Assembly (NCBI RefSeq): GCF_004919085.1
Contig: NZ_STGL01000007.1
Coordinates: forward strand, 434,001 to 498,000
Source of the DNA: Nocardioides sp. GY 10127
GTDB lineage: Bacteria; Actinomycetota; Actinomycetes; Propionibacteriales; Nocardioidaceae
Reading direction: 5' to 3'
DNA length: 64,000 bases
The stretch's first letter is position 1. Each line of letters starts with the position of its first letter. The notes beneath the pieces were generated by a model. It ran no database searches and was not told where the DNA came from. It saw nothing but the letters and a program-made list of their open reading frames with translations. This document shows, piece by piece, positions 36,558-44,499 of this stretch. The translations under genes were made by a program, and so were the position numbers.

Positions 36558-37517
36558 GTGGAGCTCCTCCTGCTCGCCGGGCTGGGCCTGGCCATCGGCC
36601 TCGTCCTCGGCGGCCTCGGCGGTGGCGGTGGAGTCCTCACGGTCCCCGCGCTCGTCCTGGTCGTCGGCCAGTCCGCCGTGCAGGCGACCGCCAGCAGCCT
36701 CGTCGTCGTCGGGGTCGCGGCCGTCGTGGGCGCCCTCGGGCACGCCCGCGCCGGGCGGGTCCGCTGGGGCACCGCACTGGGCCTCGGCGTGGCCGGGCTC
36801 CCGACGGCCTGGGTCGGCGCGCAGCTGAGCCACGCGGTCCCCGAGCCGGTGCTGCTCCTCGCCTTCTCGGGCCTCATGGTCGTGGCCGCGGCGGCGATGG
36901 TCCGCGGCTGCCCCTCCTGCATCGAGATCGACCCCGAGAAGGCGCCCACCCCGCGCCTCCCGGCCCTCCCGTCCCTGCGGCGTCGCTACCGCGACGCCCG
37001 CCCCGCCCCCACCTCGCCCGCGGTCCGTCCGACCGTCGCGGCCGCCGGCACCCCTGTCGCCGGTGGCCAGGCAGCCGGCCGGGCGGGGGTCCTCGTGGCC
37101 GCCCGCACCGCCGTGTCCGGCGAGATCGCCGACCGGGCCCCCGCGGGCACCGGTCGCGGCCTGGCCGCGGCCGGCGCGGTCGGCCTCGCCGTCGGCCTGC
37201 TCACCGGGTTCCTCGGCGTGGGCGGCGGGTTCGTCGTCGTCCCGGCCCTCGTCATCGTGCTGCGCCTGCCCATGTCGGTGGCCGTCGGCACCTCGCTGGT
37301 GGTCGTGGCGCTGAACTCCGCCAGCTCGCTGCTGGCCCGCCTCGGCAGCCTCGAGATCGACTGGGCGGTCGTCGTCCCCTTCTCCCTCGCGGCCGTCGCC
37401 GGGGTCCTCCTCGGCCGGCGCGTCGCCGACCGCCTGCCCGCCGCCCGCCTGCGGCATGGCTTCGCCGCACTCCTCGTGCTGGTCGCCGCCGCCACCGCCG
37501 TCTCCACCGTCGTCTGA
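36558..37517 (+). CDS. TauE/SafE-family sulfur-compound transporter with CxxC loop
   Basis: Membrane permease of 319 residues, DUF81/TauE-SafE type: two repeats of about four helices each beginning G-L-x-x-G-x-x-x-G-x-G-G-G (residues 14-26 and about 215-230). The family exports or imports sulfite, sulfoacetate or thiosulfate-like anions. Between the halves is a hydrophilic loop of about 95 residues (about 115-205) starting R-G-C-P-S-C-I-E-I-D with Cys118 and Cys121, which could carry sulfur or sense redox. GTG start seven bases after the rhodanese stop. TauE partners CstA/CstB in the staphylococcal cst operon. Confidence 0.88.
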   Translation: MELLLLAGLGLAIGLVLGGLGGGGGVLTVPALVLVVGQSAVQATASSLVVVGVAAVVGALGHARAGRVRWGTALGLGVAGLPTAWVGAQLSHAVPEPVLLLAFSGLMVVAAAAMVRGCPSCIEIDPEKAPTPRLPALPSLRRRYRDARPAPTSPAVRPTVAAAGTPVAGGQAAGRAGVLVAARTAVSGEIADRAPAGTGRGLAAAGAVGLAVGLLTGFLGVGGGFVVVPALVIVLRLPMSVAVGTSLVVVALNSASSLLARLGSLEIDWAVVVPFSLAAVAGVLLGRRVADRLPAARLRHGFAALLVLVAAATAVSTVV

Positions 37518-37611
37518 GTACCACCAGCTCCCCACGCCAGCACCGCACCGCACCGCACCACGCACTCCGACCGGCCCGCGTCACGGGCCCCGCCCGATGA
37601 AAGGTTCCGCC

Positions 37612-39006
37612 ATGTACTTCGCCCAGCACTACCTCGACTGCCTGTCCCAGGCCTCCTACCTCGTCGGGGACGAGGCCTCGGGCCAGGCCGTCGTCGTCGA
37701 CCCCCGCCGTGACGTCGCCGAGTACGTCGAGGACGCGGCCGCCCACGGCCTGCGGATCGTGGGCGTCATCAACACCCACTTCCACGCCGACTTCCTCGCC
37801 GGCCACCTGGAGATGGCCGAGGCGACCGGCGCGTGGATCGGCTACGGCGACCGGGCGGAGACCGACTACGACATCCGCTCCTTCGCCGACGGCGAGCGGG
37901 TCGAGCTGGGCGGGCCGGACGGGGTGACCCTCGAGATCATGCACACGCCGGGCCACACGCCCGAGTCGATCAGCGTCCTGGTCTACGAGCACGGCACCGA
38001 CGAGACGCCCTACGGCGCCCTCACCGGTGACGCCCTCTTCATCGGCGACGTGGGCCGGCCCGACCTCCTGGCCTCCTTCGGCGTCACCGCTCGCGAGCTC
38101 GGCGGGATGCTCTACGACTCCGTGCAGCACAAGCTGATGGGCCTGCCCGACGAGGTCCGGGTCTTCCCGGCCCACGGCGCCGGCTCGGCCTGCGGCAAGA
38201 ACCTCTCCACCGAGACGCAGTCCACCATCGGGGAGCAGCGCCGCTTCAACTACGCGTGCCAGCCGATGGACGAGCAGACCTTCGTCGACATCGTCACCGC
38301 CGGGCAGCCCTCCGCCCCGGAGTACTTCGGCTACGACGCCACCCTCAACCGCCGTCAGCACGCCACGTACGACGAGTCGGCCGCCGCCGAGCTGACGTTC
38401 GCCCAGGCCACCGAGGCCACGGCCGGCGGCGCCGTCCTCCTGGACACGCGCGAGCAGTCCGAGTTCGCGGCCGGCCACCTGCGCGGGTCCGTGTCGGTCC
38501 CGCTCGACGGTCGCTTCGCCGAGACCGCCGGCATGCTGCTGAAGCCGCACGACGAGATCGTCGTGGTCGCCCCGGAGGGGCACGAGGCCGAGGCCGTCAC
38601 CCGGCTGGCCCGGATCGGCTTCGACGGCGTCGTCGGCCACCTCGCGGACATCGAGGAGGTGCTCACGCAGGCCGAGGGCGTGTGCGTGGGCCACGCGAGC
38701 CGCCTCACCCCGGCCCAGCTCGACGAGGTCCTGGCCGACGAGGCCCGCGACGTCGTGCTCGTCGACGTCCGCAACGCCGGTGAGGTCGAGGCCGGTGGCG
38801 TCGAGGGCGCGCTGAACATCCCGCTGGCCGAGCTGCGCCGCCGCGTCGACGAGGTCCCGCGCGACAAGGCCGTCGTGGTCTACTGCGCGGGGGGCTGGCG
38901 GTCCTCGGTCGCCGCCTCCTACCTGCGCAGCGAGGGGTTCACCGACGTCTCCGACATCCTGGGCGGGTTCAACGCGGTGGACGCCATGCGCGCCGCCGAG
39001 GCCTGA
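37612..39006 (+). CDS. cstB: CstB-like persulfide dioxygenase-rhodanese fusion
   Basis: 464 residues. Domain 1 (about 1-240) is a metallo-beta-lactamase-fold persulfide dioxygenase (ETHE1 type): T-H-F-H-A-D-F-L-A-G-H (His56, His58, Asp60, His65), T-P-G-H-T, G-D-A-L-F-I-G-D-V-G-R-P-D and a G-S-A-C-G-K loop with Cys194. Domain 2 (about 265-355) is a rhodanese fold without its cysteine. Domain 3 (about 365-460) is an active rhodanese with Cys425 in Y-C-A-G-G-W-R-S-S. This order and the loop cysteine match CstB of Staphylococcus aureus, which oxidises persulfides and yields thiosulfate. ATG 37612 has GAAAGG seven bases upstream; ATG 37597 overlaps that site. Confidence 0.92.
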   Translation: MYFAQHYLDCLSQASYLVGDEASGQAVVVDPRRDVAEYVEDAAAHGLRIVGVINTHFHADFLAGHLEMAEATGAWIGYGDRAETDYDIRSFADGERVELGGPDGVTLEIMHTPGHTPESISVLVYEHGTDETPYGALTGDALFIGDVGRPDLLASFGVTARELGGMLYDSVQHKLMGLPDEVRVFPAHGAGSACGKNLSTETQSTIGEQRRFNYACQPMDEQTFVDIVTAGQPSAPEYFGYDATLNRRQHATYDESAAAELTFAQATEATAGGAVLLDTREQSEFAAGHLRGSVSVPLDGRFAETAGMLLKPHDEIVVVAPEGHEAEAVTRLARIGFDGVVGHLADIEEVLTQAEGVCVGHASRLTPAQLDEVLADEARDVVLVDVRNAGEVEAGGVEGALNIPLAELRRRVDEVPRDKAVVVYCAGGWRSSVAASYLRSEGFTDVSDILGGFNAVDAMRAAEA

Positions 39007-39057
39007 GCGACACCCTCCCCCTCAGCCCACCCGACGAGACCAGAGCCAGGAGCAGCC

Positions 39058-39279
39058 CTGCCCGCCGACCTGCCGCCCGAGCACGACCGCCTGCGCCCCG
39101 GCGACCACGTGGGCGCAGGCGTGCCGGACCACGTGCCGTTCACCGTCCACGGGCGGGGCGGGCCGCACGGGCGGCTGCGCCTGCGGCCGCGGACACCGCG
39201 GATCGTCCTGCTCGTGCCGCTCCTGGCGCTGGTCTACGCGGTGGCGCTGGTCGCGGTCGCGCTCTCCACGCGGGCCTGA
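39058..39279 (+). CDS. Possible small membrane protein after cstB, CTG start
   Basis: A tentative 73-residue frame: hydrophilic His/Gly/Arg/Pro-rich N terminus (D-L-P-P-E-H-D-R-L-R-P-G-D-H-V) and one C-terminal membrane helix (I-V-L-L-V-P-L-L-A-L-V-Y-A-V-A-L). CAGGAG lies five bases before CTG 39058; no ATG, GTG or TTG is near, the first GTG being 17 codons in without a ribosome binding site. It would be the last gene of the sulfur operon, 51 bases after cstB. The final 46 bases overlap the convergent acetyltransferase, which weakens the call. No family recognised. Confidence 0.45.
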   Translation: MPADLPPEHDRLRPGDHVGAGVPDHVPFTVHGRGGPHGRLRLRPRTPRIVLLVPLLALVYAVALVAVALSTRA

Positions 39280-39887
39280 CGCCACTCCTGCACCAGGAGC
39301 GCGTAGCCGTAGCCGTCGAGCCAGCCCCGGGTCCGGTGCAGCGAGTCGGCGCGGCCGTGCAGCTCCCGACGCATCCCGACCCGCTCCATGAGCCGCCACG
39401 AGGCGGTGTTGTCGGCGAAGCAGCTCGCGGTCACCCGCCGGGCGCCCAGGTCCTCGAACGCGACGGCCAGTGCCGCGGTCACGGCCTCCGTGGCCAGGCC
39501 GCGCCCCTGCTCGGCGGGGTGGAGCGTCCAGCCGAGCTCCACCTCGCAGCCCTCCGCCTGCTCGCGGACCTCCGCCTGCGCCCAGCCGTCGCGGACGGCG
39601 AGCATGAGGTCGCCCAGCACCCTCCCGTCCCCGACGTCCGCCACCACGAGCTTGGAGCGGATGCGCTCGGGCCGCAGGAACCGCTCGAGGTACTCCTCGC
39701 GGCGCGTCGAGGCCCAGCCGATCCACTCCGTGACCTCGGGCAGGCGACGGAACGCCCAGGTGGCGTCGGCGTCGGCCGGCGTCTCCGGCCGCAGGAGGAG
39801 CCGCGGCGTGCGCAGCGGCCACGGGCGGCAGCCGTGCAGGGTCGTGGGAGGCCCGGGGGACCGGCGGGTCGGCTGGGGGGAGCTCAT
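39234..39887 (-). CDS. GNAT acetyltransferase, RimJ/RimL-like
   Basis: 217 residues of the Acetyltransf_3 type: T-P-R-L-L-L-R-P-E-T-P-A-D-A near residue 28, acetyl-CoA site E-Q-G-R-G-L-A-T-E-A near 130, and the typical A-S-C-F-A-D-N-T-A-S-W-R-L-M-E-R-V-G-M-R near 160. Relatives modify ribosomal-protein N termini or small molecules; the substrate here is unknown. The ATG start lies six bases after the degenerate -10 CACGAT. The last 15 residues (rich in A/T/S) run past the usual family end into a possible convergent small gene. Confidence 0.85.
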   Translation of the reverse strand: MSSPQPTRRSPGPPTTLHGCRPWPLRTPRLLLRPETPADADATWAFRRLPEVTEWIGWASTRREEYLERFLRPERIRSKLVVADVGDGRVLGDLMLAVRDGWAQAEVREQAEGCEVELGWTLHPAEQGRGLATEAVTAALAVAFEDLGARRVTASCFADNTASWRLMERVGMRRELHGRADSLHRTRGWLDGYGYALLVQEWRQARVESATATSATA

Positions 39888-39994
39888 CGGCCGATCGTGG
39901 CACTGCCCCGGGCCGCGCGCCCGGGCCTTTGTGCCGTCTCGCCCCGGCCACGCGATTCCGCACCCGCGACCGTGAGCACCTAGGCTGACTCCTC

Positions 39995-40258
39995 GTGAAG
40001 ACGTTCGAGCAGCTGTGGGACGAGCTGAGCGAGAAGGCCCAGACCCGGCCCGAGGGCTCGGGCACCGTGCGCGAGCTGGACGCCGGCGTGCACTTCATCG
40101 GCAAGAAGCTGGTGGAGGAGGCCGCCGAGTCGTGGATGGCCGCCGAGCACGAGGGCAACGCCCGCGCCGCCGAGGAGATCAGCCAGCTCCTCTACCACGC
40201 GCAGTGCCTGATGCTGGCCTCCGGCATCAGCCTCGACGACGTCTACGCGCACCTCTGA
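39995..40258 (+). CDS. hisE: Phosphoribosyl-ATP pyrophosphatase
   Basis: Second step of histidine synthesis: PR-ATP to PR-AMP plus pyrophosphate. 87 residues, all-alpha MazG-like fold. The metal-binding helix pair is visible as [13 protein letters not shown] and [11 protein letters not shown]; the second helix normally has D/E in E-E-x-x-D/Q-L-L-Y-H, matching HisE. GTG start eight bases after TAGGCT (39981-39986), leaderless or nearly so. hisG follows 19 bases downstream, a common actinobacterial hisE-hisG pair separate from the main his operon. Confidence 0.95.
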   Translation: MKTFEQLWDELSEKAQTRPEGSGTVRELDAGVHFIGKKLVEEAAESWMAAEHEGNARAAEEISQLLYHAQCLMLASGISLDDVYAHL

Positions 40259-40277
40259 GCTCGGAAGGCCCCCGACC

Positions 40278-41126
40278 ATGACCCTGCTCCGCGTCGCCGT
40301 CCCCAACAAGGGCGCCCTCTCGCAGGCGGCCTCCGACATCCTCCGCGAGGGCGGCTACCGCCAGCGCGAGGACTCCAAGCAGCTCACGCTCGTGGACGCC
40401 GAGAACGGCGTCGAGTTCTTCTACCTGCGCCCGCGCGACATCGCGCTGTACGTCGGCGAGGGCACGCTGGACGTCGGGATCACCGGCCGTGACCTGCTCT
40501 CCGACTCCGGCGCCAAGGCCGAGGAGGTGCGCGGGCTCGGCTTCGGGCGCAGCACCTTCCGCTTCGCGGGGCCGGCCGGTCGCTACACCGACCTGTCCCA
40601 GCTCGCCGGGCTGCGGATCGCCACGTCCTACACCGGCGTCGTGGAGGCCTTCCTCCAGCGGCGCGGCATCGAGGCGTCCGTGACCCGCCTGGACGGTGCG
40701 GTCGAGACCTCGATCCAGCTCGGCGTGGCCGACGTGATCGCCGACGTCGTGGAGACCGGCTCGACCCTGCGTCGTGCCGGGCTGGAGGTCTTCGGGGACA
40801 CGATCCTCGAGTCCGAGGCCGTCCTGATCACGCGCACCGGCGACGTCCCGTCCGGCTTCGAGGTCTTCCAGCGACGCATCGAGGGCGTCCTGGTCGCGCG
40901 CAGCTACGTGATGATGGACTACGACATCCCCACCGACCGCCTGCCGGAGGCCGTGCGGCTCACCCCGGGCTTCGAGTCCCCGACCGTGGCCCCGCTGCAC
41001 CGCGAGGGCTGGTCGGCGGTGCGCGTGATGGTGCCCCGCGACGGCTCCCAGCGGCTCATGGACGAGCTCTACCAGGTGGGTGCCCGCGGCATCCTCCTCA
41101 CCGGCATCCATGCCTGCCGACTCTGA
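40278..41126 (+). CDS. hisG: ATP phosphoribosyltransferase (long form)
   Basis: First, feedback-controlled step of histidine synthesis: ATP plus PRPP to PR-ATP. 282 residues, the long HisG with a C-terminal regulatory domain (about 210-280), so HisZ is not needed. It begins L-L-R-V-A-V-P-N-K-G-A-L-S; G-I-T-G-R-D near residue 70, and the PRPP loop D-V-V-E-T-G-S-T-L near 155. ATG with GGAAGG about ten bases upstream. Its end overlaps the start of the PH-domain gene by 17 bases. Confidence 0.96.
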   Translation: MTLLRVAVPNKGALSQAASDILREGGYRQREDSKQLTLVDAENGVEFFYLRPRDIALYVGEGTLDVGITGRDLLSDSGAKAEEVRGLGFGRSTFRFAGPAGRYTDLSQLAGLRIATSYTGVVEAFLQRRGIEASVTRLDGAVETSIQLGVADVIADVVETGSTLRRAGLEVFGDTILESEAVLITRTGDVPSGFEVFQRRIEGVLVARSYVMMDYDIPTDRLPEAVRLTPGFESPTVAPLHREGWSAVRVMVPRDGSQRLMDELYQVGARGILLTGIHACRL

Positions 41127-41595
41127 CCGCGACCACGCGGCGCCCGACGTCGACGGGCTGGGCCCGACGCTGCCGCACACCTGGCGACCGCTGGGCGTGC
41201 GCATCATGGCCTGGGCGCTGAGCATCTGCTTCGGCGTGGTGTTCGCCTTCGCCTGGTTCACGCTCTCCCCGGAGGTGCGGGCCGAGTTCAAGCTGCGGCA
41301 CTTCATCACCCTGGTGCTGCTGGTCGCCGGCGGCTGGGCGACGCTCTACGCGGTCGTCCGGTGCAAGGTCACCGCCTACCGCGACAAGGTCGTCATCGTG
41401 AACGGCTACCGCCGCCGCGAGTACGCGTGGGCCCAGGTCGTGGCGGTGTCCATGCCGCCGGGCGCTCCGTGGGTCACCCTCGACCTCTCCGACGGCTCCA
41501 GCGTGGGCGCGCTGGCCATCCAGGGCGCGGACGGCCGCCGCGCGGTCGAGGCCGTGCAGCAGCTGCGCGCGCTGGCCACCGAGCTCACCCGCTGA
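41110..41595 (+). CDS. PH-domain membrane protein
   Basis: 161 residues: a hydrophilic N terminus, two membrane helices (about 38-58 and 70-90) and a bacterial PH-like domain (about 95-160) with V-T-A-Y-R-D-K-V-V-I-V-N-G-Y-R-R-R-E-Y-A-W and V-A-V-S-M-P-P-G-A-P-W-V. This architecture follows hisG in many actinobacteria; the function is unknown. ATG 41110 lies within the last codons of hisG and gives translational coupling; a start ten codons further upstream is possible but less likely. A 13-bp tandem repeat begins at its stop codon. Confidence 0.82.
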   Translation: MPADSDRDHAAPDVDGLGPTLPHTWRPLGVRIMAWALSICFGVVFAFAWFTLSPEVRAEFKLRHFITLVLLVAGGWATLYAVVRCKVTAYRDKVVIVNGYRRREYAWAQVVAVSMPPGAPWVTLDLSDGSSVGALAIQGADGRRAVEAVQQLRALATELTR

Positions 41596-41643
41596 GCCCA
41601 CCCGCTGAGCCCACCCGCTGAGCCCACCCGCTGAGCCTGCCCC
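41592..41643. repeat. 13-bp tandem repeat between convergent genes
   Basis: CTGAGCCCACCCG occurs three times exactly (41592-41630), followed by a diverged copy. The first unit contains the TGA of the PH-domain gene and the preceding coding bases (CTCACCCG) look like its source, suggesting slipped-strand growth at the gene end. A small GCCCC-GAA-GGGGC hairpin (41639-41651) directly follows and may help termination. Confidence 0.9.
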
Positions 41644-41664
41644 GAAGGGGCGGGGCCCCTGCGG

Positions 41665-42591
41665 TCAGTCGACCGCGCGGATGCCCCAGGCGGCGGTGTG
41701 CTCGTCGCCGTCGGTGCCGGCGGGGGACAGGACGACGAGGTCGGTGCCCGAGTTGAGCGCGTCCGGCGGGGCCGACATGGGCTCGATCGCCAGCGACCGG
41801 CGGGCGGTCGCGGGCACGTCGTCGGCGGTGTAGAGCAGCAGGCAGGAGTAGCCGGCGTCCACCCACAGGGAGACACCCTGACCGGTGGCCGGGTCGAGCA
41901 GGGTCGCCGTGGCCACGCCGCGCTCGTCGCGGTCGAGGTCGGTGAAGGTGTCGTTGAGGACGGTCTTCTTCAGCGGCCGCGACAGGCGGAAGTCGAACTC
42001 GGTGCCCTCCACGGGCTCGCTGCCGTGCGGCAGCAGCCGCTCGGGGTCCACCAGGTAGCGCGTCGCCCCGGGGAAGGTGAGCTCCAGGGTGTCCACGGGG
42101 CCGTCGCCCACGCACACGTAGGGGTGCGACCCCACGGCGTACGGCGCCCGGGCGCCGGACATGTTCGTCGCGGTCTGGGTGACGGTGAGGCCGTCGGCGG
42201 ACAGGTCGTAGACGACGTGCAGGTCCAGCGTCCACGGGTAGCCGGTCTGGGCCATGAGCCGGTACTGCAGCGAGACGGAGTGAGCGGTGTGCTCCTCCAC
42301 GCTCCACGCCACCCAGCGCGCCAGCCCGTGCGAGGCGTTGCCGCGCTTGGGCTCGGTGAGCGGCAGCTGCTGGGTCGTCCCCTCGAACGTGTAGCGGCCG
42401 TCGCGGGTGCGGTTGGGCCACGGGACCAGCTGCTGGCCACGACCGCCCGCGGACATCTCGTCCTCGCCGAACCCGTCGACGAGCGGGCGTCCCCCGTGCT
42501 CGAGGAGACGCAGCGCGCCACCGGACTCGGTGATGACGGCGCGGTAGCCGCCGGCCGCGATCTCGAACTGTTCGCCACTGGGGGGAAGCAT
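41665..42591 (-). CDS. Aldose 1-epimerase family protein
   Basis: 308 residues, galactose-mutarotase-like beta-sandwich. Recognisable segments: Q-L-V-P-W-P-N-R-T-R-D-G-R-Y near residue 55, H-G-L-A-R near 88 and the catalytic-type H in G-S-H-P-Y near 155, then Y-S-C-L-L-L-Y-T-A-D-D near 245. The family interconverts sugar anomers, though many members have unknown sugars. The ATG start lies seven bases after TACGCT. It is a single-gene unit convergent with the PH-domain gene. Confidence 0.88.
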   Translation of the reverse strand: MLPPSGEQFEIAAGGYRAVITESGGALRLLEHGGRPLVDGFGEDEMSAGGRGQQLVPWPNRTRDGRYTFEGTTQQLPLTEPKRGNASHGLARWVAWSVEEHTAHSVSLQYRLMAQTGYPWTLDLHVVYDLSADGLTVTQTATNMSGARAPYAVGSHPYVCVGDGPVDTLELTFPGATRYLVDPERLLPHGSEPVEGTEFDFRLSRPLKKTVLNDTFTDLDRDERGVATATLLDPATGQGVSLWVDAGYSCLLLYTADDVPATARRSLAIEPMSAPPDALNSGTDLVVLSPAGTDGDEHTAAWGIRAVD

Positions 42592-42682
42592 GCGGCACAG
42601 CGTAGGACCGGGCGGGGCACCGCACGGGGTGAAAGCCCAGCCCTCGGACGCCGCGGTCCGGATGCGGGCCGAAAGTCCCGCC

Positions 42683-43324
42683 TCAGCCCTCGGCGGCGCC
42701 GCCCACCAGCACCGGCGGCGTCGCCCCGGTCCCGTCCACGAGGACGTCGGCCCGACCGCGCGTGCCCTCCTCGGCGTAGAGGGCCGCCTCGTGGCCCGCC
42801 CACGTGTCCCACCAGGGTTCGAAGGTCTCGCCGTCGCGCGCCAGGCCGCGCGCGTGCCGCTCCTCCACGGGTGCGTCGAGCCAGGCCAGGAGCGTCAGCA
42901 GGGGAGCGGTCGCGCGCACCCCCGACCCGACGCCCTCGAGGACGAGCAGGTCCGTCGGCGGCACCTCCACGTCCTCGGCCCAGGCCGACTCGAACCAGTC
43001 CCAGCGCCGGTAGACCCCGGCGCGGCCCTCCGTGAGCGGCCGCAGCAGCGTGGCGAGCTGCGTGCGGACGTGCGGGAGGCCGGACCAGCCCTCGTACAGG
43101 TCGTCCATGTGCACCTGCCGGCAGGCGAGGCCGGCGGCCTCCGCCTGCGCCGCCAGCGCGCGGGACAGCGTGGTCTTCCCGGAGCCCGAGGGCCCGTCGA
43201 GCGCCACGACGCGCGTGCTCCCGGCGCGCGGGCCCCGCGCGAGCGCGAGCTCGAGCAGGGTCCTGGCGACCGCGTCGGGCGCGCCCGGGGTCGATCCGCC
43301 GGGCCCGGGCGCCGCGGTGCTCAG
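42683..43324 (-). CDS. Uridine-kinase-like P-loop protein with probable CTG start
   Basis: 213 residues. Walker A D-G-P-S-G-S-G-K-T-T near residue 46, then the D-D-L-Y-E-G-W segment typical of uridine kinase/phosphoribulokinase-like proteins near 76 and L-L-V-L-E-G-V-G-S-G near 131. It probably phosphorylates a small molecule. No ATG, GTG or TTG occurs in frame between the upstream gene's stop and Walker A except a GTG that begins strand 1. CTG 43324 forms a CTGA overlap with the upstream stop and has GGGGG five bases before it, so a CTG start is the best reading. Confidence 0.8.
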   Translation of the reverse strand: MSTAAPGPGGSTPGAPDAVARTLLELALARGPRAGSTRVVALDGPSGSGKTTLSRALAAQAEAAGLACRQVHMDDLYEGWSGLPHVRTQLATLLRPLTEGRAGVYRRWDWFESAWAEDVEVPPTDLLVLEGVGSGVRATAPLLTLLAWLDAPVEERHARGLARDGETFEPWWDTWAGHEAALYAEEGTRGRADVLVDGTGATPPVLVGGAAEG

Positions 43325-43776
43325 CTGATCCCCCGGCGGCGCAGGAGGGCCTCGATCTCGTCCAGGTCGTCGTCGCCGGAGGCGGCCGGCGCGCCGGCGG
43401 GGCTCGGGGGCGCGGACTGCGAGGACCGCGGGCGGCCCGCCCCGACGGCGGGGGCACCGCCGGACCTCGCCCGGGCGAGCTCGCGCGCGCGGAGCCGGTT
43501 CGAGGCGAGCAGCAGCAGGACGGCCACGCCGGCCAGCACGATCCCGACCCACACGGTCGGCACGAGGACGAGCGTGAGGACCCAGTCGAGCACCGCGTCC
43601 ACGATCCGCGTGAACATCCGCAGCGTGCGCGTGAGGTAGGCGGCGGGCACGAGGAGCGTGAGCCCGGCGAGCCGCAGGCCCGCCGCGAGCCCCCGGCGCC
43701 GCCACGCGAACCAGGTGCCCAGGCCACCGAGCACGGTGAGGGCGGTGCACAGGGCCAGCCAGGCGACGTCGTCCAC
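43321..43776 (-). CDS. Hypothetical membrane protein
   Basis: 151 residues, not recognised as a named family. An N-terminal helix, a second amphipathic/hydrophobic region and a clear helix pair (V-L-T-L-V-L-V-P-T-V-W-V-G-I-V-L-A-G-V) are followed by a basic stretch, an Ala/Pro/Ser-rich linker and an acidic end D-D-D-L-D-E-I-E-A-L-L-R-R-R-G-I-S. That short C-terminal D-E-I-E-x-L-L-x-x-R-G-I motif recurs, as I recall, in actinobacterial small membrane proteins. GTG start seven bases after CAGGCT. Its stop overlaps the start of the kinase-like gene. Confidence 0.75.
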   Translation of the reverse strand: MDDVAWLALCTALTVLGGLGTWFAWRRRGLAAGLRLAGLTLLVPAAYLTRTLRMFTRIVDAVLDWVLTLVLVPTVWVGIVLAGVAVLLLLASNRLRARELARARSGGAPAVGAGRPRSSQSAPPSPAGAPAASGDDDLDEIEALLRRRGIS

Positions 43777-43846
43777 GACCGCCAGCCTGCCACAGCGCCG
43801 GCTCCCGGAGTGGGAGTCACGGCCCTCGTGCGCGACGATGGGGCGC

Positions 43847-44443
43847 GTGGTCGATCCCTACCGTCCCCACGTCGACGCCGACGGCAAGCGCACCTGGTCC
43901 TTCCCCGTGCAGGGCGACGGCCGTGCGCTCGAGGCGCCCGCCTTCCCCGACGACGACGGCAGCGCGGACGCCGGCCTGGCCGCCGCGCTCGCCGGCCGAG
44001 CCGCGTCCGCGGGTGACCGGGCGGCGGCGGGGGAGGCCTACCTGGCGTGCCTGGACGCGCTGACCCGGGCCCGGCTGCTGGTGCCCGTGGTGGCCGTGCT
44101 CGGCGAGGTCGACGTGAGCCCCGACGGGCTGCGCGTGGAGAAGGACAGCGACATGGCCGCCGTCCTGCTCACCGGGGCCGACGGCCGCACCGCCCTGCTC
44201 GCCTTCAGCTCCGCCGCCACCATGGCGGCCTGGGACGCGGCGGCCCGCCCCGTCGGCGTGCCCGCCCGCGTGGCAGCCGAGGCCGCCCTGGCCGAGGGCG
44301 CCTCGGCGCTGGTGCTGGACCTCGCCGGCCCGCACCGGCTGGTGGTCGAGGGCGACGACCTCGGGGCGCTGGCCTCGGGGTGGACACTGGCACGGGTCGG
44401 CGAGGGGCCCTCGGCTACCGTGGGCTGGGTCCGGCCTGCCTGA
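43847..44443 (+). CDS. SseB-family protein
   Basis: 198 residues. The SseB N-terminal domain is recognisable from L-A-C-L-D-A-L-T-R-A-R-L-L-V-P-V-V-A, D-S-D-M-A-A-V-L-L-T-G-A-D-G-R-T-A-L-L-A-F-S-S, and the C-terminal A-S-A-L-V-L-D-L-A-G-P. In enterobacteria SseB is linked to serine-sensitive growth; the actinobacterial role is unknown. GTG 43847 lies seven bases after GACGAT; the in-frame ATG 43838 overlaps that box. It lies directly upstream of infC in the same direction, as in several actinobacteria. Confidence 0.85.
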   Translation: MVDPYRPHVDADGKRTWSFPVQGDGRALEAPAFPDDDGSADAGLAAALAGRAASAGDRAAAGEAYLACLDALTRARLLVPVVAVLGEVDVSPDGLRVEKDSDMAAVLLTGADGRTALLAFSSAATMAAWDAAARPVGVPARVAAEAALAEGASALVLDLAGPHRLVVEGDDLGALASGWTLARVGEGPSATVGWVRPA

Positions 44444-44499
44444 CCGCCGCCCCCGGCCGTCCCTGTTCCGTCCCCTGTGCGGGGCGCCCACCGCGCCGA

